64,000 nt of DNA, taken from assembly GCA_963716925.1 (NCBI GenBank), contig CAVQUX010000010.1:868001-932000 (forward strand), given 5' to 3'. The position numbers and the translations under genes were made by a program. The DNA is from DAISKN01 sp963716925 (GTDB lineage: Bacteria; Acidobacteriota; Vicinamibacteria; Marinacidobacterales; SMYC01). Shown piece by piece: positions 8,823 through 17,436 of the stretch. How positions within the stretch are numbered: the stretch's first letter is position 1; each line of letters begins with the position of its first letter. The notes under the pieces were generated by a model. The model ran no database searches, had not been told where the DNA came from, and saw only the letters and a list, made by a program, of their open reading frames with translations.

Positions 8823-10425
8823 TGGTGAAGTTCACGGAGACCATCATCAGGATCGGTACCGGCACGCCTTCCAGGCGCGTCGGCTCGTATTGCCATCTCG
8901 AAACGGCGATGATGGAGGCGAGCGCGAGGCGATCGTCCGGGGACTGGAGTGTTTGCAGCCCGCTGACGCATCCGCGTGATGTGATCGTGGCCTCGAGAAC
9001 AACCAAGCCGGAGACCTTGTCCACCCTGGCGGACGGGGGATAAACGGGTCCGAAGTCCTGGACCTTTCGAGGGGGCTTCAGGTCGGGCTTCCCGATGGCT
9101 TTCGCGGAGAAGGGCGCCTCCGCGCGCTCCGCGAGACAGGCGAGCGAACCGGGTTCGAGCACGACGAGGAGTGAATCCCAGCTCGACTTCGCGGACAGAG
9201 CGTTCGAGGAAACGATACTGTTGAGGATGAGCGCGCGCGACGCAGCGGCGCAATTCGGCTCTATTCCGGTCGCAGGGAACGCGGATCGAAGGGGACGGCC
9301 CGAGAGGGAGAACCGGACCTCGGCATTGGCGACTCCGATCAGCGACCCCGGTTTGCAGCCGGTTGCGGCGAGGACGCTGGCGACGAAGCCGGGAGGAAAG
9401 CCGGAAACCGTCCTCAGCTTTGCCCTGGCCGGGGATGGCCGGCCCGGGATGTCTGCAACTCCCTCCGCCTTCTTCGCTCGCTCATACAACTCGTCGAGGA
9501 CCTTGGGATCATTCCGAATCTGAGAGCTCAAGGCGCGGCGCTCGTTTTTCGTGAGGAGCAGAAGCAACGAGTTCGACCGCGGCTCGCCAATCTCCGTGAA
9601 TTTTGTAGGCTCCCTCGCGACTCGACGCGAGATCCAGGCTTTGTCTTCACGAGGTTTCTCTCCCTTTCGTCTCTCGAGAAGCTCGAGGAGAAACCCCTCC
9701 TCCACATCCGTCGTCGTTTCCAAAGGAACGTCGATCGCCGTACCGGTCGTGAGCAAGTGCCATAACGTGGCGGGCCTCAGCGCAGGTTTCACCATGGAAG
9801 CCGTTAGCTGCGATACCTCCACTTCCGTTTCGGTCCCTCGCGCAGCCTCTAGATAGGCGCCCCAGAAACCCGCGTCCTCCTTCTGAAGCGCCTCTTCCAC
9901 GTAAGGGACGAGCGTCGCGATGTCGTCTCTCGAGGCGATTCGAAGGAGCGGTGTCAATGACCAATCGCGGTCGTGAACGCGAAGGGCATCCAGGTAAGAG
10001 AAGACGCGAAGACCGCGCGCCGCCGCGAGGGCGGGCCCGGCGACGCGCACGAGATCCAGCCTCCGGGCGGCGTCCAGGAGCGCGGTATCGCTCTCAGGGA
10101 TTTCCAGTCCGGCGATCGCCCGCACCATTTCCGCGGCGGCCGAAGAATCCTCTTCCAATGCAAGGGCAGATAGGAGCTCAGGGCCCAACTCCTCGTGGCC
10201 CGCGGCGAACACGACTCTCGCAGCCGCAGCGCGAACCTCCGCGTCAGAGCCGTGAAGAGCTTCCACGAGGCGTGCACGAGCGCGCTCGTCTTTCGTGTGC
10301 TCCACGAGAAGAGCGACGCTTCCGGGGGTCGGCGGGAGCGCCAGAGCCCGTTCGAGATCGAAGGTTTGCGCCCGGACTTCCACGCCCAGCGCCAGCGCTA
10401 CGAGACAGGCGATCGGGATTCGCAC
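8815..10425 (-). CDS. Secreted HEAT-repeat protein with TonB-like C-terminal domain
   Basis: A 536-residue protein beginning at a GTG (VRIPIACLVALALGVEVRAQ) that forms a signal peptide. The start lies directly after the stop of the dehydrogenase gene. Residues ~40-120 are alpha-helical repeats of HEAT type (ARARLVEALHGSDAEVRAAAARV). The last ~85 residues look like a TonB C-terminal domain: VYPPSARVDKVSGLVVLEATI, a central SRWQYEPTRLEG and terminal VSVNFTIN. Such periplasmic TonB-tail proteins are frequent in Acidobacteriota. It is the last gene of the DciA-thiolase-dehydrogenase cluster, an unexpected partner for fatty-acid enzymes. It overlaps the 3' end of the convergent membrane-protein gene by eight bases. 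Confidence 0.75.
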   Translation of the reverse strand: MRIPIACLVALALGVEVRAQTFDLERALALPPTPGSVALLVEHTKDERARARLVEALHGSDAEVRAAAARVVFAAGHEELGPELLSALALEEDSSAAAEMVRAIAGLEIPESDTALLDAARRLDLVRVAGPALAAARGLRVFSYLDALRVHDRDWSLTPLLRIASRDDIATLVPYVEEALQKEDAGFWGAYLEAARGTETEVEVSQLTASMVKPALRPATLWHLLTTGTAIDVPLETTTDVEEGFLLELLERRKGEKPREDKAWISRRVAREPTKFTEIGEPRSNSLLLLLTKNERRALSSQIRNDPKVLDELYERAKKAEGVADIPGRPSPARAKLRTVSGFPPGFVASVLAATGCKPGSLIGVANAEVRFSLSGRPLRSAFPATGIEPNCAAASRALILNSIVSSNALSAKSSWDSLLVVLEPGSLACLAERAEAPFSAKAIGKPDLKPPRKVQDFGPVYPPSARVDKVSGLVVLEATITSRGCVSGLQTLQSPDDRLALASIIAVSRWQYEPTRLEGVPVPILMMVSVNFTIN

Positions 10426-10427
10426 GA

Positions 10428-11279
10428 TCAGGAATACTCGTAGAACCCCTTGCCGCTCTTTCGTCCGAGGTATCCCGCGTCCACCATCTTCACCAGGAGC
10501 GGGCAGGGACGATACTTCGGATCGCCGAACCCGCGGTGAAGAACCTCGAGGATGCTGAGGCAGACGTCGAGCCCGATGAAGTCCGCGAGGGTGAGCGGTC
10601 CCATCGGGTGGTTCATCCCGAGCTTCATCACCTGGTCGATGGCCGAGGGCGTCGCCACGCCCTCCATGACGGCAAAGATCGCCTCGTTGATGAGCGGCAT
10701 CAGCACCCGGTTCGAGACGAAGCCCGGAGCGTCGTTCACCTCGACCGGGGTCTTTCCCAGCTTCCTCGAAAGCTCCTCGGTCGCGCGAAACGTCTCGTCC
10801 GAGGTCTGGAGCCCCCGGATGATCTCGACCAGCTCCATCACCGGCACCGGGTTCATGAAATGCATCCCGATGAAGCGGTCCGCGCGTTTCGTCGAAGCGG
10901 CGAGCTTGGTAATCGAGATCGACGACGTGTTGCTCGCGAAGATCGCCTGGGGCCGCAGGACGGAGTCGAGCTCCCGAAACAGGGCCCGCTTGAGGTCGAG
11001 ATCCTCCAGGATCGCCTCGACCACGAAGTCCGCGTCGGCGGCGCCCTCGAGCCCCGTGCCCGAGGAGATGCGGGAGCGGGTTTCGCGAGCCTCGGAATCG
11101 CGAAGCTTCTCCTTCTTCACCAGACGCGCGAGGCTCTGGTCGATCGCCGAGAGTCCCCGGTCCACGAGCTCCGGCTTCACGTCGCGGAGATAGACGTCGA
11201 ATCCCGACTGGGCGAACACCTGGGCGATGCCGTTTCCCATCGTGCCGGCGCCGATGACGGCGACCTTGCGAACGCTCAT
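10428..11279 (-). CDS. 3-hydroxybutyryl/3-hydroxyacyl-CoA dehydrogenase
   Basis: A 283-residue NAD-dependent dehydrogenase of beta-oxidation or butanoate metabolism that interconverts 3-hydroxyacyl-CoA and 3-oxoacyl-CoA. The N-terminal Rossmann domain begins [18 protein letters not shown]. The catalytic region includes [13 protein letters not shown] and the active-site segment [17 protein letters not shown] (His-Glu pair). The C-terminal domain carries [19 protein letters not shown] and [13 protein letters not shown]. The length is standard for the short single-function enzyme. The start codon overlaps the thiolase stop (ATGA), so the two are translationally coupled. The upstream thiolase makes the matching 3-oxoacyl-CoA reaction likely. 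Confidence 0.95.
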   Translation of the reverse strand: MSVRKVAVIGAGTMGNGIAQVFAQSGFDVYLRDVKPELVDRGLSAIDQSLARLVKKEKLRDSEARETRSRISSGTGLEGAADADFVVEAILEDLDLKRALFRELDSVLRPQAIFASNTSSISITKLAASTKRADRFIGMHFMNPVPVMELVEIIRGLQTSDETFRATEELSRKLGKTPVEVNDAPGFVSNRVLMPLINEAIFAVMEGVATPSAIDQVMKLGMNHPMGPLTLADFIGLDVCLSILEVLHRGFGDPKYRPCPLLVKMVDAGYLGRKSGKGFYEYS

Positions 11280-12470
11280 CCCACGAGCTCCACCGCGAGG
11301 GCGACACCGTTTCCGCCGCCGAGGCAGAGAGTCGCGATTCCCCGCCGCCCGCCTCGATCCTGGAGGGCGTAGAGAAGCGTCGTCAGGATCGCGCGCGCCG
11401 CTCGCGCCGATGGGATGGCCGAGGGCGACCGCTCCCCCGTTCACGTTCGTCTTCTTCGGGTCGAGCTTCAGCTCGCGGCTCACGGCGCAGGCCTGGACGG
11501 AGAACGCTTCGTTGACCTCGAAGAGATCCACGTCGGCGTTGGTCCAGCCTGTCTTCGCGAGAAGCTTCTCGACCGCCGGCACCGGCGTCATCATCACCCA
11601 CTCCGGCTCGAGGCCCGAGACCGCCTGGGCCACGATCCTCGCCATCGGCTTGAGGCCGTGCTTCTCAACCGCCTCCTCGGAGGCCACAAGGAGCGCCGCG
11701 GCGCCGTCGTTCATCCCCGGAGCGTTCCCCGCGGTCACCGTCCCGTCCTCCTGGAAGACGGGCTTGAGCTTCGCGAGCCCTTCGGCGGTGGTATCGGGCC
11801 GAATCGGCTCGTCGCGATCGATGACGAGAGCCGCCCCCTTCTTCTGAGGCTTCTGCGGGATCTCGATCGGGAGAATCTCGCGGCGGAACTTTCCCGACTC
11901 GGTCGCCTCCGACGCGCGCCGGTGGCTCTCGGCGGCATAAGCGTCCATCTCTCCGCGGGAGACGGCATACTTCTCAGCGACCTTCTCCCCGGTGATGCCC
12001 ATGTGGAAGTCGTTATAGACGTCCCAGAGCCCGTCGTGGACCACGGCGTCGATGAGCTCGCCGTTTCCGAGCCGGAGTCCCTCGCGAAGCCTCGGGATGA
12101 GGTACGGTCCGTTCGACATCGACTCCATGCCGCCCGCGACCACCAGGCTCGCGTCCTTCGCCAGGACTGCCTGCCGCGCGAGCATCACCGCTTTGAGTCC
12201 GGAGCCGCAGACCTTGTTGATGGTCAGGGCTGCGACCGCAGGAGGAAGCCCGGCGCCGAGCGCCGCCTGACGCGCCGGGTTCTGCCCGAGGCCTGCGGAG
12301 ACCACGTTTCCCAGGATCACCTCGTCGACGGCCTCGGGCGGAGCGCCCGCGCGACGCACCGCTTCTCTCACCACCAGAGCTCCGAGCTCCGTAGCCTGGA
12401 ATCCCTTCAGCGCTCCCAGGAACTTCCCCGTGGGAGTCCGAACCGCGCTCACGATGAAAACGTCCGTCAT
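11276..12470 (-). CDS. Acetyl-CoA acetyltransferase (thiolase), one apparent frameshift
   Basis: A thiolase of about 397 residues that condenses or cleaves acyl-CoA with acetyl-CoA. The nucleophile region [14 protein letters not shown] (Cys near residue 90), the [12 protein letters not shown] loop and [19 protein letters not shown] with the catalytic His are present. After GASGAR the frame breaks within a GCGCGCG tract at 11391-11399. In the shifted frame the expected end continues exactly ([17 protein letters not shown], then the CLGGGNG catalytic Cys motif, then VELVG and stop). One extra base therefore explains everything. Without correction the frame would read through into the dehydrogenase. 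The stop overlaps the dehydrogenase ATG. Confidence 0.92.
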
Positions 12471-12474
12471 CGAA

Positions 12475-12945
12475 TCACTTCCTTCTCCGGTCCTCTCGCG
12501 CCCGCAAGTAGAGCGACGCGCTCTTCCTGACCGCCGCGCGCAGCTCCTCGTCGGAAATCCCCTCCGACGCCCGCATCACGCTTTCGGGAGGAGGGCCGAG
12601 AGCTACTTCTACCGCTGGCACGACAGCGCTCGATTCCGACTGTTGAAGCTTGTCTCTCTTCGTGAAATTGATGCGCCGGACGAGCCCCTTCCCCACCGCC
12701 CGGTTGAGCGCGGGGACGATCCGGCCCTGAAGCTTCAAGATCATCTTGCCCCACGCCGCGTCCGTCACCCGCACGGTGAGAACCCCGTTCTCGAGGGTCT
12801 CCGGCTCCGAACGGCGCGCGATCTCCGGGCCCACGACGCTCGACCACCGCTTCTCGACGAGCGCCAGCGAATAGATGCGCTTCCGGGCCGAGGGCGGAAG
12901 GGCGCGCTCGAGGAGCTCCGCGAGAACGGCACGGTCGGGGCGCAC
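12475..12945 (-). CDS. dciA: DciA/DUF721 family protein
   Basis: A 156-residue protein with the DUF721 domain at residues ~15-95: [38 protein letters not shown], then [24 protein letters not shown] (quoted in part). DciA proteins help load the replicative helicase DnaB in bacteria that lack DnaC. The C-terminal third is variable and ends in a helix rich in Arg and Lys. It begins a leftward cluster and its stop lies four bases before the thiolase start. It is divergent from the nucleotidyltransferase gene, with only about 20 bases between the two starts. Confidence 0.78.
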   Translation of the reverse strand: MRPDRAVLAELLERALPPSARKRIYSLALVEKRWSSVVGPEIARRSEPETLENGVLTVRVTDAAWGKMILKLQGRIVPALNRAVGKGLVRRINFTKRDKLQQSESSAVVPAVEVALGPPPESVMRASEGISDEELRAAVRKSASLYLRAREDRRRK

Positions 12946-12965
12946 GTCGTTATTATGTCACGAGC

Positions 12966-13589
12966 ATGATCGCCGCCATCATCCTCGCCGCGGGAGAGTC
13001 TCGGCGCATGGGATTCCCGAAAGCGCTCCTCCCCTACGGGCCCCCCGAAGGCTCCGAGGGCCCGGAACGGACTTTCCTCGAGCACCTCCTCGACGTCCTG
13101 AACCGCTCCCGGGCGGAGCCGATCGTCGTCGTCCTGGGACACGAGGCGGAGCGGATTCGCGCCGCGATCGCGCAGGCGTCCTGGGGCAGGGCCCGGCCGG
13201 TCGTGAACGAGCGCTACCGGGAAGGCATGCTCACGTCCTTCGTCGCCGGCCTCGACGCCGTCGAAAAGAGCTCGGCGGAAGGGTCTCTGGTGCTTCCGGT
13301 GGACCATCCCGACGTCGGCCCGGCGATCGTCGATCTCCTGATCGCCCGGTTCGAGGAGACCCCCCGCCCCGTGATCCTGCCGGTCCATCGCGGTCGCCGA
13401 GGCCACCCCGTTCTCTTCTCCCGGGCCGTCTTCGACGAGATCCGCCGGGCGCCGGAGTCGGTTGGCGCGCGCCAGGTCGTGTGGGATCATCAAGGGGATC
13501 TCTTGGAAGTCGAGGTATCGGACCCGGGCATTGGCCGCGATGTCGATACGCCCGGGGACTACCGTTCGTTTCGCGAGAGATCCAGCTGA
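12966..13589 (+). CDS. Nucleotidyltransferase, MobA/MocA-like
   Basis: A 207-residue NTP-transferase-fold protein. The N-terminal nucleotide-binding signature is AIILAAGESRRMGFPKALLPY with the usual G-x-S-x-R-M-G-x-x-K pattern. The sequence LPVDHPDVGPA supplies the metal-binding Asp at mid-protein, and RRGHPVLFSRAVFDEI and GRDVDTPGDY follow as in MocA/MobA proteins. These transfer CMP or GMP to molybdopterin; related proteins act on sugars. No molybdenum cofactor gene is nearby, so the substrate is open. A loop insertion (PPEGSEGPER) follows the Lys of the signature. Confidence 0.8.
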   Translation: MIAAIILAAGESRRMGFPKALLPYGPPEGSEGPERTFLEHLLDVLNRSRAEPIVVVLGHEAERIRAAIAQASWGRARPVVNERYREGMLTSFVAGLDAVEKSSAEGSLVLPVDHPDVGPAIVDLLIARFEETPRPVILPVHRGRRGHPVLFSRAVFDEIRRAPESVGARQVVWDHQGDLLEVEVSDPGIGRDVDTPGDYRSFRERSS

Positions 13590-13602
13590 CGGAGGCTCCC
13601 CC

Positions 13603-14376
13603 ATGCCCGAAACGCTGGCCGATCTGACGTTGAGACTGTCTCAGGAGATCTCGAGCCTCGACGCCCGGACGGCGCGCGAGCTCGCCGAAGCCGAGCGAGA
13701 GCGGGACGAAGCACTTTCCCGGATAGCGCCGGCCCAGGCGATTCTGACGCGGTTCCACAAGGCGCTCGAGACCGCGAAGGAGGATCAGATCGCGGCGGTC
13801 GAGGACGCGGACGATCGCCGCAACCGGGAGATCGACGACGCCGAAGAGAAGCGTCGGGTGAGGCTCACCCGAGAGGAGCAGTCCCTTCGGGAGCTCCGCC
13901 GGACCGCCCTCGCGAAGAAGAACGAAGCCGCCGAGAAGGCGAACTTGAAGCGCAAGCAGGCGCTCGAAAAGGCCCAGGCCGAGCCTCTGTCCGAGCAGCG
14001 CCGGCTCCGCCTCGCCGCCGACGAGGCGCTCGAGCGCGCGCTCGAGGAAATCCGCGACGCCTACAACCGGGCGATCGAGGAGTCCCGACTCGCGCACCAG
14101 GGCGCGGTCCAGGACCACCTGGTCGAAGAGCGGCTCGCGGTCGATTCCGCGAACAGGAAGGCCGAGCGGGCCATCGCCGCCGCGGCCGTCGACTACGAGC
14201 GGGCGGTCGCCCTCGAGGAAGCGAAAATGAGGAGCGAGCTCGCGAGTTTTCCCGAAGCCCGGAAAGCGCAGGAAGCGCACGACCGGAGGATCGCCGAGAT
14301 CCGCGAGTCCAGCGAGCAGGCGAAAGAGGCGCTCTTCCAGAGATTCACCCGTGCCCGCCGCGGCTCGAGGAGTTAG
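13603..14376 (+). CDS. Coiled-coil protein of unknown function
   Basis: A 257-residue protein predicted as almost continuous charged coiled coil, dominated by Glu, Arg, Ala and Lys with heptad-like spacing and very few aromatic residues. There is no signal peptide or membrane segment, so it is probably cytoplasmic. A GGAGG site lies eight bases before the ATG, 13 bases after the nucleotidyltransferase stop, and the Maf gene follows 12 bases later, suggesting one transcript. No domain was recognised. The strongly helical composition resembles filament- or scaffold-type proteins, but low complexity makes any similarity unreliable. Confidence 0.7.
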   Translation: MPETLADLTLRLSQEISSLDARTARELAEAERERDEALSRIAPAQAILTRFHKALETAKEDQIAAVEDADDRRNREIDDAEEKRRVRLTREEQSLRELRRTALAKKNEAAEKANLKRKQALEKAQAEPLSEQRRLRLAADEALERALEEIRDAYNRAIEESRLAHQGAVQDHLVEERLAVDSANRKAERAIAAAAVDYERAVALEEAKMRSELASFPEARKAQEAHDRRIAEIRESSEQAKEALFQRFTRARRGSRS

Positions 14377-14388
14377 AATCCCGGACTC

Positions 14389-14991
14389 GTGAGCGCTTCG
14401 TCCCTGATTCTCGCATCGTCCTCACCCCGCCGCACCGCCTACCTCCGGGAGCTGGGCTTCTCCTTTCGCCGGGTCGTCCCCGACGTCGACGAGAGGGTCC
14501 GTCGTGGGGAGTCTCCGCGCCGTTACGTGCGCCGCGTCGCGGAAGCAAAAGCGCGGGTCGTGTCAGAGCGATACCCAGAGCACTGGGTGGTGGGCGCGGA
14601 CACGACCGTGGTCGTCGACGGGAGGATCCTGGGAAAGCCAGCGGACGAGCGCGACGCGCGGCGAATGCTGAAGCTACTCTCCGGGCGAAGCCATCAGGTC
14701 GTGAGCGCCATCGTCCTCGCCCGCTTCCAGGACCGCATCCTGCGCTCCCGGATCGCGACGACGCGCGTCTTCGTCCGGAAGCTCGCGCCCGAAGAGATTC
14801 GGGGTTACGTCGAGACCGGCGAGCCGATGGATAAGGCGGGGGCCTACGGAATCCAGGGAGTGGGAGCTTTCCTGATTTCCCGGATTGAGGGGTCGTTTTC
14901 GAACGTCGCCGGGTTTCCGCTGGAGAGGTTCTTCGAGCTTTGGAACGACGCGGGGCTCCCGCTGCCATGGAACGAATCGGGGCCGCGCTGA
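14389..14991 (+). CDS. maf: Maf family nucleoside triphosphate pyrophosphatase
   Basis: A 200-residue Maf protein, a house-cleaning enzyme that hydrolyses non-canonical or canonical dTTP/UTP to monophosphates. Motifs are the N-terminal ILASSSPRRTAYLRELG, the ESPRRYVRRVAEAKA segment, VVGADTTVVVDGRILGKP with the catalytic Asp, and the C-terminal DKAGAYGIQGVGAFLI followed by GSFSNVAGFPLE. The start is GTG, 12 bases after the coiled-coil gene's stop. The Maf domain ends at the normal point and the extra C-terminal residues are few. Confidence 0.93.
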   Translation: MSASSLILASSSPRRTAYLRELGFSFRRVVPDVDERVRRGESPRRYVRRVAEAKARVVSERYPEHWVVGADTTVVVDGRILGKPADERDARRMLKLLSGRSHQVVSAIVLARFQDRILRSRIATTRVFVRKLAPEEIRGYVETGEPMDKAGAYGIQGVGAFLISRIEGSFSNVAGFPLERFFELWNDAGLPLPWNESGPR

Positions 14992-15247
14992 CCCTTGTTT
15001 GCAAAAAAAATGAATTGGTTCGGTATTTCCACGACAGTCGCGTCTCGCAAGTGATCAAAGCAGGGGGACGCCTGGTTCCTCTAAGGGTAGATTTGTTTCG
15101 ACGAAAGACAACAACCCCAAGGGGGTTCCGAAGTGTCAGCCCTTACACGGAGTAGGCGAAGAAAGCGTTCTATGCTGCGGCACGCCCAGGAGCTCGAAAC
15201 ATCTCGAAAGCCTGCCGATTGAATAGGATGCCCTCCGGATACGCTCT

Positions 15248-15643
15248 CTAGGAGGTCCCTGATAGCAGTTCGGGAAGCCGCAGGTCGCGCGGCTCCCGCT
15301 GATACGTCAGCTTGAAGGTACGAATCTCTTCCGGCCAAGGCTCCTCGTAGGAATAACCCTCCAAGGTATCCAGGCGCCCCCCTCGCACAAAGATGACGAA
15401 ACCCGCACCGTGCTCCAAACCATTCACGACGGCGTCTACATCGCCGAAGTCGAAGTCCTTCTGCGTGGCCAGGAGCGGCGCACCTGATGGCACCTCAAAA
15501 GAGCAAAAGAAGCCGGCGCCTGTGTACTCGCGCGACGCAAGGCGAGCCCGTTCAGCTTGTACTCGAAGCGCAACCAGCACCGGATGACTGCCCGAAAGCA
15601 GTTTGTCGAGTACCGCCTGCTCAAACTTGTTGAGACCTTCCAT
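15248..15643 (-). CDS. Conserved hypothetical protein in a low-GC patch
   Basis: A 131-residue protein starting MEGLNKFEQAVLDKLLSG. It contains SREYTGAGFFCSFEVP, GDVDAVVNGLEHGAGFVIFV and GRLDTLEGYSYEEPWPEE, a pattern I recall from small conserved hypothetical proteins scattered among Proteobacteria and other phyla. No signal peptide or membrane segment is seen. The gene and about 300 bases on each side are clearly less GC-rich than the neighbours, with runs of A and T, suggesting acquisition by transfer. The function is unknown; small immunity-type or orphan accessory proteins can look like this, but nothing proves it. Confidence 0.65.
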   Translation of the reverse strand: MEGLNKFEQAVLDKLLSGSHPVLVALRVQAERARLASREYTGAGFFCSFEVPSGAPLLATQKDFDFGDVDAVVNGLEHGAGFVIFVRGGRLDTLEGYSYEEPWPEEIRTFKLTYQREPRDLRLPELLSGTS

Positions 15644-15982
15644 GGCAACTTAAAACCTGAAATCTCTCTCCCGGTTTCGCGCCTCAGCGAACGCGTTGGC
15701 AATCTCGCGTTTTCAATAATCCAGAAGTTGACGAAAGGTCAAGACAAAATCAGATGAACGACTTTCATCGGACTTCCATTGGCGAAAACACCGATGAGCC
15801 GAGAACGCTCGACCTCAATGGGTCGCCAGGCAGGAGTAGGCTGGGTGAGTAATAGATACTACTCTCCGACGGGAGCACTTGACGACGTACACGCATCAGT
15901 AACGAAGAAAGTCGGGCGGGCCGGAGGTCCCTCGTCCGCGCGGAGCAGAGACGTGCCGCAGGCGCTCGGCGCCTGCCGAGGC
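15644..15982. other. Gene-poor low-GC intergenic stretch
   Basis: About 340 bases without a convincing gene between the low-GC hypothetical and the phosphatase gene. Short open frames exist on both strands but have no recognisable similarity, weak start sites and no codon bias matching the window. The left part continues the AT-richer composition of the 15 kb patch. No tRNA, repeat or strong hairpin was seen. The 256 bases from 14992 to 15247 on the other side of the hypothetical gene are likewise empty. Confidence 0.6.
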
Positions 15983-16594
15983 TCAGCGGAGAGAAGGCCT
16001 CCAGTTCAGGGTCGTGAGCTGCGGACCGCGGGGGTTGAAGCGCAGAAGGCTCACCGACCCGTTGTCGATGAGGAGCCGCCGGAAGTCCGCGAGCGAGAGC
16101 CCGAGGTAGTGCGCCGCGATGGCGCGGAGCGGGTCTCCGTGCGAGACCACCACCACCGTCTCTCCCGGACGCTCGCGCCTCAGGCGCTCGACGCCTTCGA
16201 CCGCGCGGCTCTGGACCTCTTCGATGGGCTCGATCCGCGAGCTCGGTCTCGAAGCGTCGGAGAGGAAGCGCTCCATCTCCGGATCACCACGAAGCTCCTC
16301 GACGGTCTTCCCCTGCCACTCCTCGCTGAGCCAGACCTCGTCGAAGGCGGGGTCGATCTCGATCTCGAGGCCATGGAGGGAGGCAATGGGAGCCGCCGTC
16401 TCGCGCGTCCGCGCCTGCGGGCTCGAGAGGACCGCTCTCACCGGGAGCTCCTTCAGCGCCTCGGCCGCCGCCTGCGCCTGGGCCCTTCCGTTCTCGTTGA
16501 GACCGATGCCGATCCGGCCGATAAGCTTTCCCTGCTCGTTCCAGTCCGTGAGCCCGTGGCGGACGAGGACGAGCTGGAATCGGTCGGCCCTCAT
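15983..16594 (-). CDS. Histidine phosphatase (phosphoglycerate mutase-like)
   Basis: A 203-residue member of the histidine phosphatase superfamily. The catalytic LVLVRHGLTDWNEQGKLIGR motif is at residues ~9-28 (Arg-His-Gly), the proton donor Glu is expected near DEVWLSEEWQG, and VVVVSHGDPLRAIAAHYLG supplies the second His. The family covers broad phosphomonoesterases such as alpha-ribazole phosphatase and cofactor-dependent mutases, and the short length favours a phosphatase. Its ATG overlaps the stop of the TolB-like gene (ATGA), so the pair is coupled. No cobalamin genes are near, so the substrate is left open. Confidence 0.88.
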   Translation of the reverse strand: MRADRFQLVLVRHGLTDWNEQGKLIGRIGIGLNENGRAQAQAAAEALKELPVRAVLSSPQARTRETAAPIASLHGLEIEIDPAFDEVWLSEEWQGKTVEELRGDPEMERFLSDASRPSSRIEPIEEVQSRAVEGVERLRRERPGETVVVVSHGDPLRAIAAHYLGLSLADFRRLLIDNGSVSLLRFNPRGPQLTTLNWRPSLR

Positions 16595-17436
16595 GGACGC
16601 CAGTCGGGAAATCGATCGTTTCCCCGGGAATCGGTGAGCTGCACCAGGTTCCTTCCGTTGCGATCGACGAGAAAGATATCCCAGTGCTCGCTCTCCCCGC
16701 GCTCCCGGCTCGAGGAGAACGCGATCGTGCTTCCGTCCGGCGAGAACGCGGGATCGTAGTTGTGAGCGTCTGGACGCGACGGAAAGAGCCACGAGCGACC
16801 TTCGCGGGCTCCCGCCATCTCCAGGAACCAGAGATCGGCCTTGGGGCTTTCCGCGGTGCTGACGAAAGCGAGGAGACCGTCCGGGGAGAACGCGGGCCGG
16901 CAGGCTCCCCAGGCGTCCTCGCTCACCGCGCGGAGAGTTCCCGTTTTCCCGTCGAGAACGCTGATCCGCCAGCGGACGAGCGTTCTTTCCATGAACGCCA
17001 CCATCGATCCATCGGGCGAGTAGGCAGGGCCGAGCTTGCGCGACAGCGAATCCGTGAGCTGCTCGACGCGACCGGTCTCGACCTCGGCTCGAAAGATTTC
17101 CGACCTTCCGTCGCGCTCCCCCTCGAAGACCACGAACCGGCCGTCGGGGCTGAAGCGCGGCGCACCTTCGTAGGCGGCGTCGGAGGTGACCTGACGGACG
17201 CTGCCGTCGACGGCGTCCATGAGGTAGAGGTCGCCCTTCCCCGTGCGCTTCGAGGAGAAGACGATCGACCGGCCGTCGGGCGACCAGGCGGGATGGGTAT
17301 CCTCCGCCGGATCCCGCGTGAGGCGCTTCAGGTTGGAGCCGTCGGCCTCGATGGAATAGATGTCCCAGTTCCCGCCTCGATCCGACTGGAACGCGATCGT
17401 CCCCAGAAAAACCGCGGCGGCGAGCGGCGAGCTCAG
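16591..17436 (-). CDS. TolB-like beta-propeller (PD40/WD40-like) protein, unusual start
   Basis: About 281 residues made of repeated TolB-type blades: IAFQSDRGGNWDIYSIEADG, PAWSPDGRSIVFSS, RFSPDGRFVVFEG, AYSPDGSMVAFM, AFSPDGLLAFVS and AFSPDGSTIAFSS. A short hydrophobic N-terminus (SSPLAAAVFLGTIAFQ) may be a signal. There is no ATG, GTG or TTG at a sensible place. The only start that fits is a CTG at 17436 overlapping the TGA of the upstream gene. Otherwise a small indel or re-initiation must be assumed. Such proteins are periplasmic and may bind peptidoglycan-associated partners. Confidence 0.7.
   Translation of the reverse strand: MSSPLAAAVFLGTIAFQSDRGGNWDIYSIEADGSNLKRLTRDPAEDTHPAWSPDGRSIVFSSKRTGKGDLYLMDAVDGSVRQVTSDAAYEGAPRFSPDGRFVVFEGERDGRSEIFRAEVETGRVEQLTDSLSRKLGPAYSPDGSMVAFMERTLVRWRISVLDGKTGTLRAVSEDAWGACRPAFSPDGLLAFVSTAESPKADLWFLEMAGAREGRSWLFPSRPDAHNYDPAFSPDGSTIAFSSSRERGESEHWDIFLVDRNGRNLVQLTDSRGNDRFPDWRP

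Noticed and set aside
9951..11372. Long + strand open frame (473 codons) over the dehydrogenase and HEAT/TonB gene
   Set aside because: Antisense shadow of well-identified minus-strand genes.
11276..12470. Genuine thiolase-dehydrogenase fusion protein of 680 residues
   Set aside because: The joining segment ([15 protein letters not shown]...) is out-of-frame thiolase sequence; the +1 frame gives the exact thiolase C-terminus and stop.
15557..15757. 66-codon + strand frame opposite the low-GC hypothetical gene
   Set aside because: Overlaps the start of the better-supported minus-strand gene, with no similarity and a poor start site.
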